From: Sphingomonas taxi
GTDB taxonomy: Bacteria; Pseudomonadota; Alphaproteobacteria; Sphingomonadales; Sphingomonadaceae
Assembly: GCF_000764535.1 (NCBI RefSeq)
Contig: NZ_CP009571.1
Location: forward strand, 1,302,001-1,366,000
Direction of reading: 5' to 3'
Length of the DNA stretch: 64,000 nucleotides
Shown in pieces: positions 55,870-64,000 of this stretch. Positions within the stretch are counted from its first letter, which is position 1, and the number at the start of each line of letters is the position of its first letter. The notes under the pieces were generated by a model. That model was not told where the DNA came from, made no database searches, and saw only the letters and a list, made by a program, of their open reading frames with translations. Both the position numbers and the translations under genes were made by a program.

Positions 55870-57303
55870 TCACGCGATATGCACCGCTTTGGTGATCAGA
55901 TGCGCCGCGATCCCCTCGGGACCGTCCTCCGATCCGAAGCCGCTGTCCTTGACCCCGCCGAACGGCGCATCGCCCCAGCTCAGCCGCACGGTGTTGATCG
56001 CGACCATCCCCGCCTCGATCTCGTCGCCGAGCCGGTTCTGCAAGCGGCCATTCTCGGTGAAGCAATAGGCGCCGAGACCGTAAGGCAGGCGGTTCGCCTC
56101 GGCGATCGCATCGTCGGCGCTGGCGAACGATCCGATCAGCGCGATCGGCCCGAACGGCTCCTCGTTCATCGCACTGGCGGCGAGCGGCACGTCGGCGAGC
56201 ACGGTCGGCGCGAAGAAGAAGCCGTCGCCCTCGCCCGGCACGCCGCCGGTCAGCAGCCGCGCCCCCGCGCCGACCGCATTCTCGATGATCCCCGCGATCG
56301 CCTCCGGCCGGCGCGGATTGGCCATCGGCCCCATCTGCGTGCCTTTCTCCAGCCCGTTGCCGACCTTGATCGCCGCGGTGCGCTCGGCGAAGCCCTTGGC
56401 GAACCGCTCGTAGATGCCCTGCTGGACGTGGAAGCGGGTCGGCGCGACGCAGACCTGGCCGGCGTTGCGGAATTTGTGCGCCACCAACGTGTCGAGGGTG
56501 CGCTCCAGATCGCAATCGTCGAACACCAGCACCGGGCCGTGGCCGCCCAGCTCCATCGTCGACTTCATCACCGTCTCCGCCGCCAGCTTGAGCAGATGCT
56601 TGCCGACCGGCACCGAGCCGGTGAAGCTGAGCTTGCGCGTCACCGGCGAGGCGAGCAGCTGCCGCGATACCGCGTCGGGCACGCCGAACACCAGTTGCGC
56701 GACGCCGTCGGGCAGCCCCGCATCCTGGAAGCAGCGCAGGATCTCGACCGCGGCGCCCGGCGTCTCCTCGCTCGGCTTGAGGATCACCGAACAGCCCGCG
56801 GCGATCGCCGGCGACAGCTTGCGCACCGGGTTCATCACCGGGAAATTCCACGCGCAGAATGCCGCCACCGGTCCGACCGGCTGATGCAGCACCAGCGAGC
56901 GCGTACCCGTCGGCCGCGGCAGCACGCGGCCATAGATGCGCACCGCCTCGCCGGCGTGGAAGTCGAGCAGCGCCGCGGTCGCCATCACCTCGCCCTTGGC
57001 CTCGGTATAGGGCTTGCCCTCCTCCAGCGTCGCCAGCCGCGCGAGCAGGTCGGCGCGCTCGCGCACCAGCGCCGCGGTCCGCGACAACACCGCCGCGCGC
57101 TCCTGCGGCGCGGTCGCCCGCCACGTCTTGAAGCCGCGATCCGCCGCCGCCAGCGCCCGGTCGAGATCGGCCGGCGTCGCCAGCGGCACCTCGCCCAGCG
57201 TCCGGCCGTTCGCCGGATCGAGCACCGCCTGCGTCTCGCGACCGGCGGTGATCCATTCGCCGTCGATGAAGAGGCCGAGGCGCGTATCGTAGGTATCGGT
57301 CAT
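55870..57303 (-). CDS. NAD(P)-dependent aldehyde dehydrogenase, succinate-semialdehyde type
   Basis: The 477-aa protein has general base Glu251 (ELGGHGPVLVF) and nucleophile Cys285 (NAGQVCVAPTRF), the WNFPVMNPVRKLSPA cofactor block near residue 150 and the terminal GGVKDSGFGSEDGPEG. The sequence pattern, including the tail, is nearest to succinate-semialdehyde dehydrogenases (GabD-type), but other aldehydes are possible. No GABA aminotransferase is nearby, so the physiological substrate is open. Confidence 0.9.
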   Translation of the reverse strand: MTDTYDTRLGLFIDGEWITAGRETQAVLDPANGRTLGEVPLATPADLDRALAAADRGFKTWRATAPQERAAVLSRTAALVRERADLLARLATLEEGKPYTEAKGEVMATAALLDFHAGEAVRIYGRVLPRPTGTRSLVLHQPVGPVAAFCAWNFPVMNPVRKLSPAIAAGCSVILKPSEETPGAAVEILRCFQDAGLPDGVAQLVFGVPDAVSRQLLASPVTRKLSFTGSVPVGKHLLKLAAETVMKSTMELGGHGPVLVFDDCDLERTLDTLVAHKFRNAGQVCVAPTRFHVQQGIYERFAKGFAERTAAIKVGNGLEKGTQMGPMANPRRPEAIAGIIENAVGAGARLLTGGVPGEGDGFFFAPTVLADVPLAASAMNEEPFGPIALIGSFASADDAIAEANRLPYGLGAYCFTENGRLQNRLGDEIEAGMVAINTVRLSWGDAPFGGVKDSGFGSEDGPEGIAAHLITKAVHIA

Positions 57304-57487
57304 AACGTTCCGCTTTCGTCAGGCGTGATGCCCCGCCGCGCGGCAGGACGAACGGTCGCGAAGACGCCGGTGCCACCGACGCCGCCACGGACCACGGCGA
57401 CTATGTAGGCACGCGCGGCGCGGGGTGGAAGGCGGTAGGATCGGCAGCTGGCGACACTGGCCATAGCCGCCGCGGAAGCTGCACCGT

Positions 57488-58342
57488 CTAGTGACGTGCA
57501 TCCGATGCAGAATGCCCACCAAGACGCCGCCATGCCAATTGGATCAGCAATACCATGACGAGGTCCTGAAAGAAGAACTGGCTGACGCTGAGCATGCCGA
57601 TGATCGGCCCCCAGACGAACATCATCACCCAGACACCTCGTACCAGCAGCACCAATCCGACGTAGCGGAAAAGCCCGTGAGGATCCCAGGCGGCAGGCCG
57701 CAACGTTATGACGTAACGTGCAAGGACACACGCGATGACCGTCTCGGCAAACAACAGATAGCTTGGCACCAGAATATTGGGACCGTACGGGACGACGTAG
57801 ACGTCGGGACGAACGTGCCTCGCCGACCAAGCCAACAATGGTCCTAGAAGCGATGCCAGCGCGGGGTTGAGCCAGAACGTCCCCACGCCTGCCAGTATCA
57901 CCGCGGCGGCCAGCCGAACCGCCGTGCTGCGTACCAGCAGGACAACAGCGAAGGCGAGCGTCCCAAGCAGCAGGTCGAACAGCCCTTGCTGTACGAACCC
58001 GCCCACGGATCCGCGGAAGTCTGTCGTTGCAAAGCCTGCCATCAGTGCGTTCCGGAGGACGCCGTTCATGGTCGCGAACAGCAAACCGACGATCGGGCCG
58101 CGTGCGGCGGGATGAAAGCGACGAAGCCACGGTAGAAGAGCCGCCGCCAGCGCGACGAGGCCGAGCGATTGCGCCAGGGGGTAGAACAGGCCGAGCCGGC
58201 CTATGCGAGAGGTATCGGGATATGGCACCCAGAGAACCTGAAGCATCACCACGTGGATGCTGAGGGAGATGCCGACGATCGCCGCAACCACGGCCACGAG
58301 GGTAAGTGGAGACGGTGCAACGAACCTCGAAGAAGCAACCAT
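57488..58342 (-). CDS. uncharacterised multi-TM protein (284 aa)
   Basis: The protein starts MVASSRFVAPSPLTLVAVVA and has about eight hydrophobic helices with few charged residues between (for example LLFATMNGVLRNALMAGFAT). There are no motifs of a known transporter or enzyme. Codon usage looks less GC3-rich than in neighbouring genes, with more NNT and NNA codons. It could be acquired or fast evolving. The C-terminal SASDARH is polar. It is divergent from the next membrane gene. Confidence 0.65.
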   Translation of the reverse strand: MVASSRFVAPSPLTLVAVVAAIVGISLSIHVVMLQVLWVPYPDTSRIGRLGLFYPLAQSLGLVALAAALLPWLRRFHPAARGPIVGLLFATMNGVLRNALMAGFATTDFRGSVGGFVQQGLFDLLLGTLAFAVVLLVRSTAVRLAAAVILAGVGTFWLNPALASLLGPLLAWSARHVRPDVYVVPYGPNILVPSYLLFAETVIACVLARYVITLRPAAWDPHGLFRYVGLVLLVRGVWVMMFVWGPIIGMLSVSQFFFQDLVMVLLIQLAWRRLGGHSASDARH

Positions 58343-58596
58343 ATGCTTGTCGATACAGGCTTCGCCTTCGCCGATCCAGCAAATCGGGTAAAGGCACGGC
58401 CCCATCCGCTGTCAGGAATGGGCCGGATGAAAGGGACAGGCCATAATGCACCGTCCCGAAGGCGCGCTGGGCAGCAGCGCACCCGCGACTGCCAATTTGT
58501 GGTCGTAGCAGGGCCAGCGTCGCTTGCCCCAAAGCGGCGGGTCGTTCAGCTTGCCGGTAATTCGGCCGGAGCTTGCACGTACGTTCGTTGATAATC

Positions 58597-59103
58597 ATGG
58601 CGATCGTCGGACTGATCGCCGTGGGCTGGTCTTTCGTAAACCATCGCCGACCTCCGTACCGCGTGTCGGGATACAGCGGCACCATCTCTCCCGGTAATGC
58701 CAGTGCGCTGATCGTGACCATGATTGGCATCGCATTGCTCGGACTTGGCGTCGGGAAGGCCTGTTCCGGCGACCCAGCCATAGGCGCAACGTGCGCCATC
58801 GTCGGGTTTATGCTGGCCTTTTTCATGATGCTGTCGCTGACACACCGGCATGATCTGAGTTGGGACGATGCTGGAGTACACGGTCCGTCTCGACTCTTTG
58901 GTCCTGCTCTCGGCCTCAGTAGGGCTTCGATCCGCTGGGAAGAGATCGGCACGGTCGGCGCAACAATCACGAGCTTCTGGTTTGTTCAAGCCGGTGACGG
59001 GCGCAGAGTGTATTGGAGCTATCTCTATCCCGGATATGGCTCCTTCACCAAGCGCCTGCGGACGAAACGCCCCGATCTGACGCTCCCTAGCGAGCTGAGA
59101 TGA
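58597..59103 (+). CDS. uncharacterised two-TM protein (168 aa)
   Basis: Two TM helices at residues about 1-15 and 38-75 (ASALIVTMIGIALLGLGVGK; TCAIVGFMLAFFMMLSL) are followed by a small beta-rich domain (RWEEIGTVGATITSFWFVQA) that resembles bacterial PH-like domains of membrane proteins. A TTG at 58573 could extend it by eight residues. Codon use is again atypical for the window. No named family. Confidence 0.6.
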   Translation: MAIVGLIAVGWSFVNHRRPPYRVSGYSGTISPGNASALIVTMIGIALLGLGVGKACSGDPAIGATCAIVGFMLAFFMMLSLTHRHDLSWDDAGVHGPSRLFGPALGLSRASIRWEEIGTVGATITSFWFVQAGDGRRVYWSYLYPGYGSFTKRLRTKRPDLTLPSELR

Positions 59104-59227
59104 TCGAGGAACATCGTAGGCTTACGCGCTCTTACGCCCCCTTTTCCAACCATGGCTTATTGAGCAGCATCACGGATGAGGAATGACCCTTCGGTATGAA
59201 GGGCCGGGCCGCGTCAAGGAGGGGCCG

Positions 59228-59301
59228 TGGAGCGGGTGAAGGGAATCGAACCCTCGTCGTAAGCTTGGGAAGCTTCTGCTCTACCATTGAGCTACACCCG
59301 C
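59228..59301 (-). tRNA. tRNA-Gly (anticodon CCC)
   Basis: Read on the minus strand: acceptor GCGGGTG/CACCCGC, D-arm GCTC/GAGC, anticodon loop TTCCCAA giving CCC, T-loop TTCGATT and an encoded CCA (plus-strand 59228-59230 tgg). The pattern closely follows E. coli tRNA-Gly(CCC). Confidence 0.97.
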
Positions 59302-59410
59302 ACAGGCCGCGGCGATGCGCGGCTTGGCCGAGCGCAGCCTGTAATCCGCCGGCCGGGGCAATGCAACGGCGATCATCGACACGCGCGCGTCCAGGCGATA
59401 CCGCGCGGCC

Positions 59411-59953
59411 ATGACCCTCGTGCTGTTCAACAAGCCGTTCGGCGTGCTCAGCCAGTTCACCGATCGCGGGTCGCCGACCACGCGGGCGACGCTCTCCGAT
59501 CATATCGATCTGCCCGGCGTCTATCCCGCCGGGCGTCTCGATCGCGACAGCGAGGGGCTGCTGCTGCTCACCGACGACGGGCGGCTGCAGGCGCAGATCG
59601 CGGATCCGCGGTTCAAGCTCGCCAAAACCTATCTGGTGCAGGTCGAGGGCGTCCCCGACGATGCCGCGCTGGCGCGGCTGCGCGCAGGCGTCACGCTCAA
59701 CGACGGACCGACCCGCCCGGCCGAGGTCGAGCGGATCGCCGATCCGGCGCTGTGGCCGCGCGATCCGCCGATCCGCGTCCGCGCCCACATCCCCGATTGC
59801 TGGCTGTCGCTGACCATCCGCGAAGGCCGCAACCGCCAGGTGCGGCGGATGACCGCGGCGGTCGGGCATCCGACGCTGCGGCTGGTGCGCTGGCGGATCG
59901 GCGACTGGACGCTCGCCGACCTGCCGCCGGGGCAGCATCGCATCATCGGCTGA
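59411..59953 (+). CDS. rluE: 23S rRNA pseudouridine synthase, RluE/RsuA family
   Basis: The 180-aa enzyme has the catalytic [17 protein letters not shown] (Asp essential), [14 protein letters not shown], and the [11 protein letters not shown] signature. It lacks the S4 domain, which matches the short RluE subgroup acting on 23S rRNA U2457 in E. coli. It is convergent with the PTS genes. Confidence 0.9.
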   Translation: MTLVLFNKPFGVLSQFTDRGSPTTRATLSDHIDLPGVYPAGRLDRDSEGLLLLTDDGRLQAQIADPRFKLAKTYLVQVEGVPDDAALARLRAGVTLNDGPTRPAEVERIADPALWPRDPPIRVRAHIPDCWLSLTIREGRNRQVRRMTAAVGHPTLRLVRWRIGDWTLADLPPGQHRIIG

Positions 59954-59965
59954 GCCGCGCCCGGC

Positions 59966-61669
59966 TCAGGCCGGCATCAGCAGATGCAACACGTCCGGCC
60001 TGGCCCAGACGAGGGCGCGCACGTCGCCGCCGAGCGCCGCCTCGTCCACCTGCGCGCGGTCGCCGACGACGACGCGCAGCCGGCTGCCGTGGCGGCTCAC
60101 CGCACCGACATTGCCCCGGCCGCCGAGCGCGGCGAGCAGCGCATCGGACAATGCGACCGGCGCAGCCGCGACGGGCGGCGGCGCATCCACCGCCGCCGCG
60201 GCGGACGGCGCGGCGTCGAGCGCCGCGCGCATCTCCATCGCGAGCCCGTCGGCGATGCCGCCGACGATCACCTGCACCGCGGTCGGCGACGGACGCAGCA
60301 CGCCGCGCGCGCCGAGCTGGCGCAGCCGCGGCTCGTCGATTGCCTGCGCGTCCGCCACCGCCAGCCGCAGCCGGGTGGCGCAGGCATCGATGCCGCGCAG
60401 ATTGGCCGCGCCGCCCAATGCCGCGACGAACGCCGCCGCCTTGGCATCCGCCGCCACCGCCGGACCGGCGGGCGTCGCCTCGGGCGCCTCGCGACCTGGC
60501 GTCGGCAGGTTGAAGCGCACGATCGCCCAGCGGAACAACGTATAATAGATCACCGCATAAGCGGCGCCGACCGGCAGCAGCATCAGCGGCCGCGTCGCCT
60601 TGCCGTAATTGAGCACGTAATCGAACAGGCCGGCGGAGAACCCATAGCCGAGCTTGACGCCCAGCGCGTTCATGATCGCCTCGGCCAGTCCACTGAGCAG
60701 CGCGTGGATCGCGTAGAGCACCGGCGCGAGGAACATGAAGCTGAATTCGATCGGCTCGGTGACGCCGGTGAGGAACGAGGTCAGCGCGAGGCTGAACAGC
60801 ATGCCGCCGACTTCCTTGCGCCGATCGGGCGCGGTGGCGTGGTACATGGCGAGACAGGCGGCGGGCAGACCGAACATCATGACCGGGAAGAAGCCGCTCA
60901 TGAAGCCGCCCGCGGTCGGATCGCCGGCGAAGAAGCGGGTCAGGTCGCCGGTCTTGCCCTGATAGTCGCCGACGACGAAATAGGCGACGTTGTTGAGGAT
61001 ATGGTGCAGCCCGGTGACGAGCAGCAGCCGGTTGAGCAGGCCGAAGGCGAACAGGCCGAACCCGCCGGCGGCGACGACGCCGTTGCTCAGCGCGTCCATC
61101 CCGGCGTTGATCGTGCCGTAGCTCAGCCCCACCGCCAGCGCGATGACCAGCCCGGCGATGCCGGCGATGATCGGCACGAACCGCCGCCCGCCGAAGAAGG
61201 CGAGGTAATCGGGCAGCTTGAAGGTCGCGAAGCGATTGTAGAAGCCGCCGCCGACGAGGCCGGAGACGATGCCGATCGGCACTTCCAGCCGGTCGATCGC
61301 CGCCGTCTTCCACGCCGCGGACACGCCCGCCGCCAGCGCCGCCGGCACGTTGGCGAGCGTCGCGGCGGGAACGGTCAGGAAGGTCTGCGCGGCGTTGACC
61401 GAGACGAGATAGCAGACGACCCCCGCCATCGCGGCGGCGCCGTTGCCGTCGCGCGCGAAGCCGGTGGCGACGCCGACCGCGAACAGCAGGCCGAGGTTGG
61501 AGAACATCGCGTCGCCCGCCGCGCTGAGGAAGGCGATATCGAGCAGGTCGGGCTGGCCGAGGCGCAGCATCAGCCCGGCGATCGGCATCACCGCGATCGG
61601 CAGCATCAACGCGCGGCCGAGCGGCTGGAGGAAGCTCATCACCGAGAAACGGGAGGCGGGGCGGGTCAT
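59966..61669 (-). CDS. nagE: PTS permease EIIC-EIIB-(EIIB-like), N-acetylglucosamine type
   Basis: The 567-aa protein has an N-terminal EIIC of about 10 TM helices (MLPIAVMPIAGLMLRLGQP; GVTEPIEFSFMFLAPVLY) and an EIIB domain with the phospho-Cys430 (GIDACATRLRL). A second EIIB-like domain follows (about residues 500-567: AVSRHGSRLRVVVGD) in which the cysteine is replaced, so it cannot carry phosphate by the usual route. The fold and partner suggest N-acetylglucosamine or glucose. Its ATG overlaps the stop of the PTS phosphotransferase by four bases. Confidence 0.85.
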   Translation of the reverse strand: MTRPASRFSVMSFLQPLGRALMLPIAVMPIAGLMLRLGQPDLLDIAFLSAAGDAMFSNLGLLFAVGVATGFARDGNGAAAMAGVVCYLVSVNAAQTFLTVPAATLANVPAALAAGVSAAWKTAAIDRLEVPIGIVSGLVGGGFYNRFATFKLPDYLAFFGGRRFVPIIAGIAGLVIALAVGLSYGTINAGMDALSNGVVAAGGFGLFAFGLLNRLLLVTGLHHILNNVAYFVVGDYQGKTGDLTRFFAGDPTAGGFMSGFFPVMMFGLPAACLAMYHATAPDRRKEVGGMLFSLALTSFLTGVTEPIEFSFMFLAPVLYAIHALLSGLAEAIMNALGVKLGYGFSAGLFDYVLNYGKATRPLMLLPVGAAYAVIYYTLFRWAIVRFNLPTPGREAPEATPAGPAVAADAKAAAFVAALGGAANLRGIDACATRLRLAVADAQAIDEPRLRQLGARGVLRPSPTAVQVIVGGIADGLAMEMRAALDAAPSAAAAVDAPPPVAAAPVALSDALLAALGGRGNVGAVSRHGSRLRVVVGDRAQVDEAALGGDVRALVWARPDVLHLLMPA

Positions 61670-64000
61670 CGGCTGATCTCCTCGGCGAAGCGGCGGGCAA
61701 GCGCGCGCACCCCGGCGGCATTGGCCGCGGCGAGCGCGGCAGCGGCATGGTCGCGCACCGCCGCCATCGTCAGGCGGGCGACGAGCGCCTTGGTGGCGGG
61801 CACGCGCGCCGGCGGCACCGACAGCGTGCGCACGCCGAGCCCGACCAGGATCGGCGCGGCGAGCGGATCGGCGGCGAGCCCGCCGCAGACGCTGACCGGT
61901 ACGCCGCGCGTCGCGGCGCCTTCGCAGGTCATGCGGATCAGCCGCAGCACCGCCGGATGCAGCCCGTCGATGCCGGCGGCGACCGCCGGATTGCCGCGAT
62001 CCATCGCCAGCACATATTGGGTGAGGTCGTTGCTGCCGATCGACAGGAAATCGGCATGCGCCGCGATCAGGTCGGCGGTCGCCGCCGCCGCGGGCGTCTC
62101 GATCATCGCGCCGAGCTGCACCGGGCCGACGCCCAGTTCGGCACGCAGCCGGTCGAGCGCCTCGCGCACCGCGATCAGCTCGTCGATGCTGGCGACCATC
62201 GGCACCATGATGCGGCAGCGCTCGACCTCGGGCACCGCGAGGATCGCGCGCAGCTGCGTATCGAGCACCTCGGGCCGCGCCAGCGAGACGCGGATGCCGC
62301 GCAGGCCGAGCGCCGGATTCTCCTCGGGCGGGATCGCCAGATAGGGCGCGGGCTTGTCGCCGCCGACGTCGAGCAGCCGGATCACCACCGGCCGGCCCGG
62401 CAAGGCCGCGACGACGCCGCGATAGTCCGCCGCCTGTTCGGCGACGTCGGGCGCGACCGACCGGTCGAGGAACAGGATTTCGGTGCGCAGCAGGCCGCAG
62501 CCTTCCGCGCCCGCCGCCGCCGCCGCCTCGGCATCGGCGACCGAGCCGAGATTGGCATAGACGTGGATCGCCTGCCCGTCGGCGGTCGCCGCCGGCCGGT
62601 CGCCCGCCGCCAGCGCCGCCGCCTCGGCCTCCGCACGCAGCGCGATCGCCGCGCGCGCCTGCGCCTGACGGTCGGAATGCGGACCGACGATCACAGCGCC
62701 GGCATCGGCGTCGAGAATGACCTGCATCCCGTCGGTGACGACCCGCACCGCCGCGCCGAGCGCCACGACCATCGGCACGCCCATCCCCGCCGCGAGCATC
62801 GCGACGTGCGAGGTCGGCCCGCCGCCGACCACGGCGAAACCGGCGACCTTGGCCGCGGTCAGGGCGGACAATTGCGACGGCAACAGATCGTCGGCGAAGA
62901 CGATCGCGCCCGCCGGCACGGTCAGCGCCGCCGCGCTGGTGCCGAGGATCGCATGGACGACGCGCAGCGCGACGTCGCGGATATCGTCGGCGCGCTCGGC
63001 GATGCGCGCGTTGCCGGTCGCGCGGAGCTGCGCTCCCTGCCCTTCGGCCGCGGTCATCATCGCTGCCGCCGCCGCCATGCCGTTGGCGATCCCCGCCTCG
63101 GCGCGATCGCGCAGGTCGGGATCGTCGAGGATCGCGCGATGCGCGGCGAGCACGCCACCCATCTGCCCCGCCCCGCCCGCCGCCGCATCGAGCGTCGCCG
63201 CCACCGCGGCGATACCGTCCGCCAGCCGCGCCTGTTCGACCGCGACGCCCTCGCCCATCGTCGGCAGTTCGGGCATCTCGAGCCGCAGCCAGAAGGCCGG
63301 CCCGATCGCCAGCCCCGGCGCCGCCGGCACGCCGGACAGCGCGCCCGCCTCGACATCCCGCGCGACCGGCGGCCGCGGAGCGGACGCAGTCATCGGCGCG
63401 GCATCGACCTCGGCGGTGAGCAAGGCGACCACCGCATCGATCGCCGCCGCCGCCTGCCCGCCGCGCGCCGCGATCGTCACGTGGCGTCCCTGCGCCAACC
63501 CCAGCGACAACAGCCCGATCGGGCTGCTCGCCGAGGCGGTCTCACCGTTGCTGGTCAGCGTCACCTCGGCGCCGCTGTCGCGCACCGCCGCGACGATCCG
63601 CGCCGCCGGCCGCGCGTGCAGTCCGTGCGGCAGCAGCACCACCGCGTCGCGCCGCAGCGTCTCGCCAGCGACCGCGCCGGCATCCGCCGCCACCGGCGCG
63701 CCCACGACGATCCGCGCCAGCGGCGCGCCGACCGCAACCAGCCCCTCGGCGGCGATCGTCTCGACGGACCCCTCGCCCTCGACGAGGATCACCGGCGTCA
63801 CCGCCGCCGCAGCGCCCTGCACCACCGCGTCGAGATCGAAGCGGATCAGCGGATCGCCCGCGCGCACCCGGTCGCCCGCCGCGACCAGCGGCGTGAACCC
63901 CTGCCCGCCCAGCTTCACCGTATCGATGCCGATATGGATCAGCAGCGAGACGCCGCCGCCGACATCCAGCGTCACCGCATGGCCGGCAGCATGGACGGTG
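61666..64000 (-). CDS. ptsP: EIIA-HPr-EI multidomain PTS phosphotransferase (5' end beyond window)
   Basis: The part in the window begins inside the EIIA(Crr-type) domain: THAAGHAV-type VHAAGHAV and the active-site LLIHIGIDTVKL. HPr follows (LLPHGLHARPAARI with phospho-His), then enzyme I: GGGPTSHVAML (phospho-His), then the PEP-binding barrel with GLLRTEILFL and MIETPAAAATAD and the terminal SVCGGLAADPLA. It transfers phosphate from PEP to the coupled NagE-type permease. The gene is cut by the window edge at its 5' end; the first residues of EIIA are not seen. Confidence 0.93.
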   Translation of the reverse strand, partial: TVHAAGHAVTLDVGGGVSLLIHIGIDTVKLGGQGFTPLVAAGDRVRAGDPLIRFDLDAVVQGAAAAVTPVILVEGEGSVETIAAEGLVAVGAPLARIVVGAPVAADAGAVAGETLRRDAVVLLPHGLHARPAARIVAAVRDSGAEVTLTSNGETASASSPIGLLSLGLAQGRHVTIAARGGQAAAAIDAVVALLTAEVDAAPMTASAPRPPVARDVEAGALSGVPAAPGLAIGPAFWLRLEMPELPTMGEGVAVEQARLADGIAAVAATLDAAAGGAGQMGGVLAAHRAILDDPDLRDRAEAGIANGMAAAAAMMTAAEGQGAQLRATGNARIAERADDIRDVALRVVHAILGTSAAALTVPAGAIVFADDLLPSQLSALTAAKVAGFAVVGGGPTSHVAMLAAGMGVPMVVALGAAVRVVTDGMQVILDADAGAVIVGPHSDRQAQARAAIALRAEAEAAALAAGDRPAATADGQAIHVYANLGSVADAEAAAAAGAEGCGLLRTEILFLDRSVAPDVAEQAADYRGVVAALPGRPVVIRLLDVGGDKPAPYLAIPPEENPALGLRGIRVSLARPEVLDTQLRAILAVPEVERCRIMVPMVASIDELIAVREALDRLRAELGVGPVQLGAMIETPAAAATADLIAAHADFLSIGSNDLTQYVLAMDRGNPAVAAGIDGLHPAVLRLIRMTCEGAATRGVPVSVCGGLAADPLAAPILVGLGVRTLSVPPARVPATKALVARLTMAAVRDHAAAALAAANAAGVRALARRFAEEISR

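Noticed and set aside
58546..58989. 147-codon minus-strand frame overlapping the two-TM protein
   Set aside because: Polar, Arg/His-rich shadow of the plus-strand frame, which has clear TM helices.

Overview
The window looks like a chromosomal segment of a sphingomonad (Alphaproteobacteria, probably Sphingomonas or a close relative). This is an inference from the strongly GC-rich sequence with G/C-rich third codon positions, from many small proteins of a type I know from sphingomonads, from a biliverdin-type bacteriophytochrome, and from an EIIA-HPr-EI phosphotransferase next to a NagE-like permease. I see no rRNA, CRISPR array, insertion sequence or prophage. Three tRNA genes are present: Pro-CGG, Arg-ACG and Gly-CCC.

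Layout. 0-3.4 kb: small uncharacterised genes, mostly on the minus strand, including a LuxR-type DNA-binding protein with a C-terminal membrane anchor. 3.6-10 kb: L,D-transpeptidase, aconitase acnA, a DUF2141 secreted protein, methylthioadenosine phosphorylase and an APC permease. 10-15.5 kb: an outer-membrane-type protein, exonuclease III, an ErpA-type Fe-S carrier, an ArsB/NhaD-type transporter and an MFS transporter. 16-24 kb: DEAD-box helicase with a DbpA-like tail, YaiI family, lepA, a CsgG-like lipoprotein-type protein, and a PnuC/NadR-kinase pair for nicotinamide riboside salvage. 24-29 kb: tRNAs, an isochorismatase-family hydrolase, dinB and a dipeptidyl-peptidase IV.

29.3-48.2 kb is the ribosomal protein / RNA polymerase region, but broken into pieces. 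rplK-rplA are followed by a strong terminator and a field of palindromic repeats. Minus-strand SDR, PilZ and PhoX genes come next, then rplJ-rplL, then two more minus-strand genes, and then rpoB-rpoC. rpoB has its own sigma70-like promoter and a terminator-like hairpin inside its 5' leader. The rpoB-rpoC gap holds a repeat element interrupted by a 64-bp structure that folds as a perfect three-way junction. The PhoX gene has four 7-bp direct repeats at exact 11-bp spacing upstream, the format of a PhoB operator.

48-56 kb: a metallophosphoesterase, a bacteriophytochrome histidine kinase followed by a diguanylate cyclase, a DUF47/PiT phosphate transport pair, and a MAPEG protein. 56-64 kb: an aldehyde dehydrogenase, two membrane-protein genes that read differently from their neighbours, tRNA-Gly, an RluE-like pseudouridine synthase, and a NagE-like PTS permease with a multidomain PTS phosphotransferase that runs off the window end.

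Scattered through intergenic spaces are four families of short palindromic repeats (called A-D here), usually as inverted pairs about 90-200 bp long. They account for most of the longer non-coding stretches. Phosphate use (PhoX, DUF47-PiT), c-di-GMP and light signalling (PilZ, bacteriophytochrome, diguanylate cyclase) and sugar PTS are the main physiological themes besides housekeeping. Protein family names come from reading the sequence and recalled family features; no database search was run.
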